Source of the DNA: Deefgea tanakiae
GTDB lineage: Bacteria > Pseudomonadota > Gammaproteobacteria > Burkholderiales > Chitinibacteraceae
Direction: 5' to 3'
NCBI RefSeq assembly: GCF_019665765.1
Contig: NZ_CP081150.1
Location: 2,480,001-2,544,000, forward strand
Length of the DNA stretch: 64,000 nucleotides
Under the pieces are notes generated by a model. That model worked only from the letters and a program-made list of their open reading frames with translations. It had not been told where the DNA came from and did not search any database. The position numbers and the translations under genes are program-made. Shown piece by piece: positions 61,812 through 64,000 of the stretch; within the stretch, counting starts at the first letter, position 1, and every line of letters starts with the position of its first letter.

Positions 61812-63341
61812 TTAACGTAACCACTGCGTTAGTAATAACCCTCCAAGTAATAGCGCAATCACCACAAGAACATAGTTACGCTTTTTCTGCTCCCACATCA
61901 GGCCCTTATAGCCGGCCAACAATAGCTCAGTGTGGTTTTGATTAAGGACCTCATTCAGTTTGCGTGGCAAGGTCGGCAAGAGCGTCGCCCATTGTGGCGC
62001 TTCGTGTTTAAGTGTCGTGAGCAAGCCACGCCAGCCGATTTGCTCATTCATCCAGCGCTGCAAAAACGGCATCGCGGTTTGCCACAGATCCAAATCAGGG
62101 TCGAGTTGTCGGCCTAATCCTTCAATATTCAGTAGCGTTTTTTGCAGTAAAACCAATTGCGGCTGAATTTCTACATTGAATCGACGCGAGGTTTCAAATA
62201 AGCGCAGCAGAACAAAACCGAATGAGATCTGTGACAGCGGCTTATTAAAGAACGGCTCGCACACGGTACGCACGGCTGCTTCTAGTTCTTCAACGCGCGT
62301 TTCTTTGGGTACCCAGCCACTTTCTATATGCGCGGTAGCAACGCGATGATAATCGCGATTAAAAAACGCTAGAAAATTAATCGCCAGATACTGCTTGTCC
62401 GTATCGCTCAGCGTGCCAACAATACCAAAGTCTAGCGCAATATACCTATTATCTGCCGCAACTAGAATATTGCCCGGATGCATATCGGCATGGAAAAAAC
62501 CGTGGCGAAAAACTTGGGTAAAGAAAATCTCTACACCAAACTTCGACAATTTTTTCAGATCCATCCCCGCCGCTTTCAGCTCATCGATACGACCAATCGG
62601 AATGCCGTCCATCCATTCCATCACCATCACTTCGCGCGCGCAGTAATCGTAATAGACTGCAGGAACGAGTAACTGATCGGAATTCAAAAAATTACGATGT
62701 AATTGGCTGGCATTAGCCGCTTCGTGCATTAAATCGAGCTCATCATGCAGGTAGCGATCAAACTCAGCCACCACTTCACGCGGTTTTAGGCGCTTTCCAT
62801 CAGAAAATAATTTCTCGACGCAAACGGCTAAGGTTTTCAGCAAAGCCAAATCGCTTTCGATAATCGGCATGATGCCGGGGCGCAGTACTTTGACCGCCAC
62901 CGCTTGTCCAACCTTACCATCCACTGGATGCAGACGCGCCCGATGCACTTGCGCGACCGAGGCCGATGCAATCGGCTGCGGATCAAACTCACAGAATAAT
63001 TCAGCTGTCGATTTGCCTAAGCTGCGCTCAATCTGCGCAATGGCGATGTCCGACGCAAAAGGCGGAACGTTATCTTGTAGTTGCGCCAGTTCATTGGCGA
63101 TATCGGGCGGCATCAAATCGCGGCGCGTGGAAAGCACTTGGCCGAACTTAACGAAAATTGGCCCCAAAGACTCCAGCGCCAAGCGCAAACGCACGGCGCG
63201 CGGCTGATCGAGCTTGCGCCAGAACAGCAGCGCTTTGAGCAGGCCACGCAAACCCCGAACGCGCTCATGGCCGAGCAAGAACTCGTCTAAGCCATAGTGC
63301 ACGACAACATGGGCAATTTTGATAAAGCGAAACAAAGACAT
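61812..63341 (-). CDS. ubiB: Ubiquinone biosynthesis regulatory kinase-like protein UbiB
   Basis: 509 residues from the ATG at 63341 (GGAAAA upstream; an earlier ATG at 63380 is unlikely). ABC1/ADCK family: [14 protein letters not shown] (the KxGQ motif), AVKVLRPG (the Ala-rich-loop replacement and Lys), [11 protein letters not shown] and ALDFGIVG (metal-binding Asp). Two C-terminal transmembrane helices end at [18 protein letters not shown]. ATPase thought to help extract ubiquinone precursors from the membrane. The ubiJ-ubiB order is standard. Confidence 0.96.
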   Translation of the reverse strand: MSLFRFIKIAHVVVHYGLDEFLLGHERVRGLRGLLKALLFWRKLDQPRAVRLRLALESLGPIFVKFGQVLSTRRDLMPPDIANELAQLQDNVPPFASDIAIAQIERSLGKSTAELFCEFDPQPIASASVAQVHRARLHPVDGKVGQAVAVKVLRPGIMPIIESDLALLKTLAVCVEKLFSDGKRLKPREVVAEFDRYLHDELDLMHEAANASQLHRNFLNSDQLLVPAVYYDYCAREVMVMEWMDGIPIGRIDELKAAGMDLKKLSKFGVEIFFTQVFRHGFFHADMHPGNILVAADNRYIALDFGIVGTLSDTDKQYLAINFLAFFNRDYHRVATAHIESGWVPKETRVEELEAAVRTVCEPFFNKPLSQISFGFVLLRLFETSRRFNVEIQPQLVLLQKTLLNIEGLGRQLDPDLDLWQTAMPFLQRWMNEQIGWRGLLTTLKHEAPQWATLLPTLPRKLNEVLNQNHTELLLAGYKGLMWEQKKRNYVLVVIALLLGGLLLTQWLR

Positions 63342-63389
63342 CAAGGTTTTCCGAAAAAGGCCGCAACGCGCCAGCGTCAAAGGTAAAAA

Positions 63390-63950
63390 CTAAACGACCT
63401 GCTCCAAGCGTTGCAAGCGTTTTTCTAGCCGAGCGATATCGTCGCGCAGCGTGTCGACTTGATCGCAAAACTCGGTGACATGATGTTTCTGTGGCAAGAT
63501 TTTTCGCTCATCACGCACATACTCCACCACCGAAACGGCCATGCGCTGCCCCATTTCTTTGGGTGCCTCCAGCAAACTGGCTGCAACACGGCTAATGCGA
63601 TGTGCCAGAATATCGCCAACCAACAACGATAAATCTTCTGCCGCATCCCATTGTAAGCCTGCCAAGATATTGCCGGCCTTGCCGGCTAACTCAGCATCGC
63701 CACTAATTCTGACTTGCCGCGAAGCCGCTTGCCGATCAGTAAAGCGCGTCACAAAAAACCGAGCGGGCATACTGAGTGTCGCTTCCGCTGGCGCATGCGA
63801 CTCCGCCAACAAACCATCCTCGGTCACCACCACGACGGCGGCAACAATCGGCAACTCTAAACGCACCGTACGCCCACGCAAGTCAGCCAACTCAGCCTGC
63901 AAAGCCGGCGCTTGCGCCAATAAGTGATTCAAAATGCCAGCTAGTAACAT
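63390..63950 (-). CDS. ubiJ: Ubiquinone biosynthesis accessory factor UbiJ (SCP2-like)
   Basis: 186 residues from the ATG at 63950 (GAGG 5 bases upstream; an ATG six codons earlier lacks a site). The N-terminal sterol-carrier-like domain reads LLAGILNHLLAQAPALQAEL and later VRISGDAELAGKAGNIL. The C-terminus is a coiled coil (VDTLRDDIARLEKRLQRLEQ). It scaffolds the ubiquinone-biosynthesis complex with UbiK in the cytosol. ubiE would be expected just beyond the window edge; the remaining 50 bases (63951-64000) contain no visible feature. Confidence 0.9.
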   Translation of the reverse strand: MLLAGILNHLLAQAPALQAELADLRGRTVRLELPIVAAVVVVTEDGLLAESHAPAEATLSMPARFFVTRFTDRQAASRQVRISGDAELAGKAGNILAGLQWDAAEDLSLLVGDILAHRISRVAASLLEAPKEMGQRMAVSVVEYVRDERKILPQKHHVTEFCDQVDTLRDDIARLEKRLQRLEQVV

Positions 63951-64000
63951 CACCACCTCATCATGCAATTTTTTAGAGTTCAGTTTTGCTGTTAATGGTG

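Overview
The window looks like chromosome of a chitin-using betaproteobacterium, most likely of the order Neisseriales (Chitinibacter/Deefgea/Chromobacterium-like). This rests on gene content and order (pepA-holC-DUF-valS, lptF/lptG divergent from pepA, rplU-rpmA-obgE divergent from ispB, a beta-type Lap system) and on chitin-related features. No database search was possible, so the genus is not claimed. There is no sign of plasmid, phage, insertion sequence or CRISPR array.

Layout. 1-4,022 (minus): 5' part of a GH18 chitinase with no signal peptide, a RidA-family protein, a fatty acid desaturase, an MscS-type channel and the heptose-1-phosphate adenylyltransferase rfaE2. 4,191-9,892 (minus): one complete rRNA operon (16S, tRNA-Ile, tRNA-Ala, 23S, 5S) with a near-consensus promoter, two boxA elements, matching processing stems and a terminator. 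10,047-16,532 (minus): an overlapping operon coding a MukBEF-like condensin of the MksBEF type (mksF, mksE, a GNAT acetyltransferase, mksB) followed by a THUMP-domain rRNA methyltransferase. 17,003-19,773 (plus): Cu/Zn superoxide dismutase lipoprotein, a membrane diguanylate cyclase and an SRPBCC protein. 19,976-23,133: obgE, rpmA, rplU (minus) and the divergent ispB. 23,381-26,045 (plus): molybdate transporter modA, a TOBE protein, modB, modC. 26,042-29,427 (minus): galE and two related pseudopilin-like genes, one of which carries an inserted chitin-binding (CBM5/12-like) module. 29,471-39,894: lptG, lptF (minus), then pepA, holC, a low-complexity protein with a GCCGAA microsatellite, a PilZ-like protein and valS. 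40,010-43,023: a small secreted protein, a YhcH/YjgK-family protein, lemA and two TPM-domain proteins. 43,099-61,573: a complete Lap biofilm-adhesin locus. 61,812-63,950 (minus): ubiB and ubiJ.

How the parts work together. In the Lap locus, the 3,263-residue adhesin (46,810-56,601) would be exported by LapE-LapB-LapC (61,573-56,710) and held in the outer membrane by its N-terminal module. LapG (45,096-45,830) would cut it at a di-alanine site (SAAG, residues 116-119), and LapD (43,099-45,069, both c-di-GMP domains degenerate) would sequester LapG when c-di-GMP is high. A LuxR-type regulator sits divergently before the adhesin gene. The diguanylate cyclase at 17,880 is a possible c-di-GMP source.

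The most unusual observations are: the chitin-binding module spliced into a pilin-like protein; the acetyltransferase inside an MksBEF operon that lacks the nuclease subunit (JetD/MksG); six almost identical 303-bp units plus two other duplicated blocks in the adhesin gene; an 84-bp in-frame hexanucleotide microsatellite; and a repeated 8-base word (AAATACCC) found mainly in intergenic DNA, often in terminator stems.
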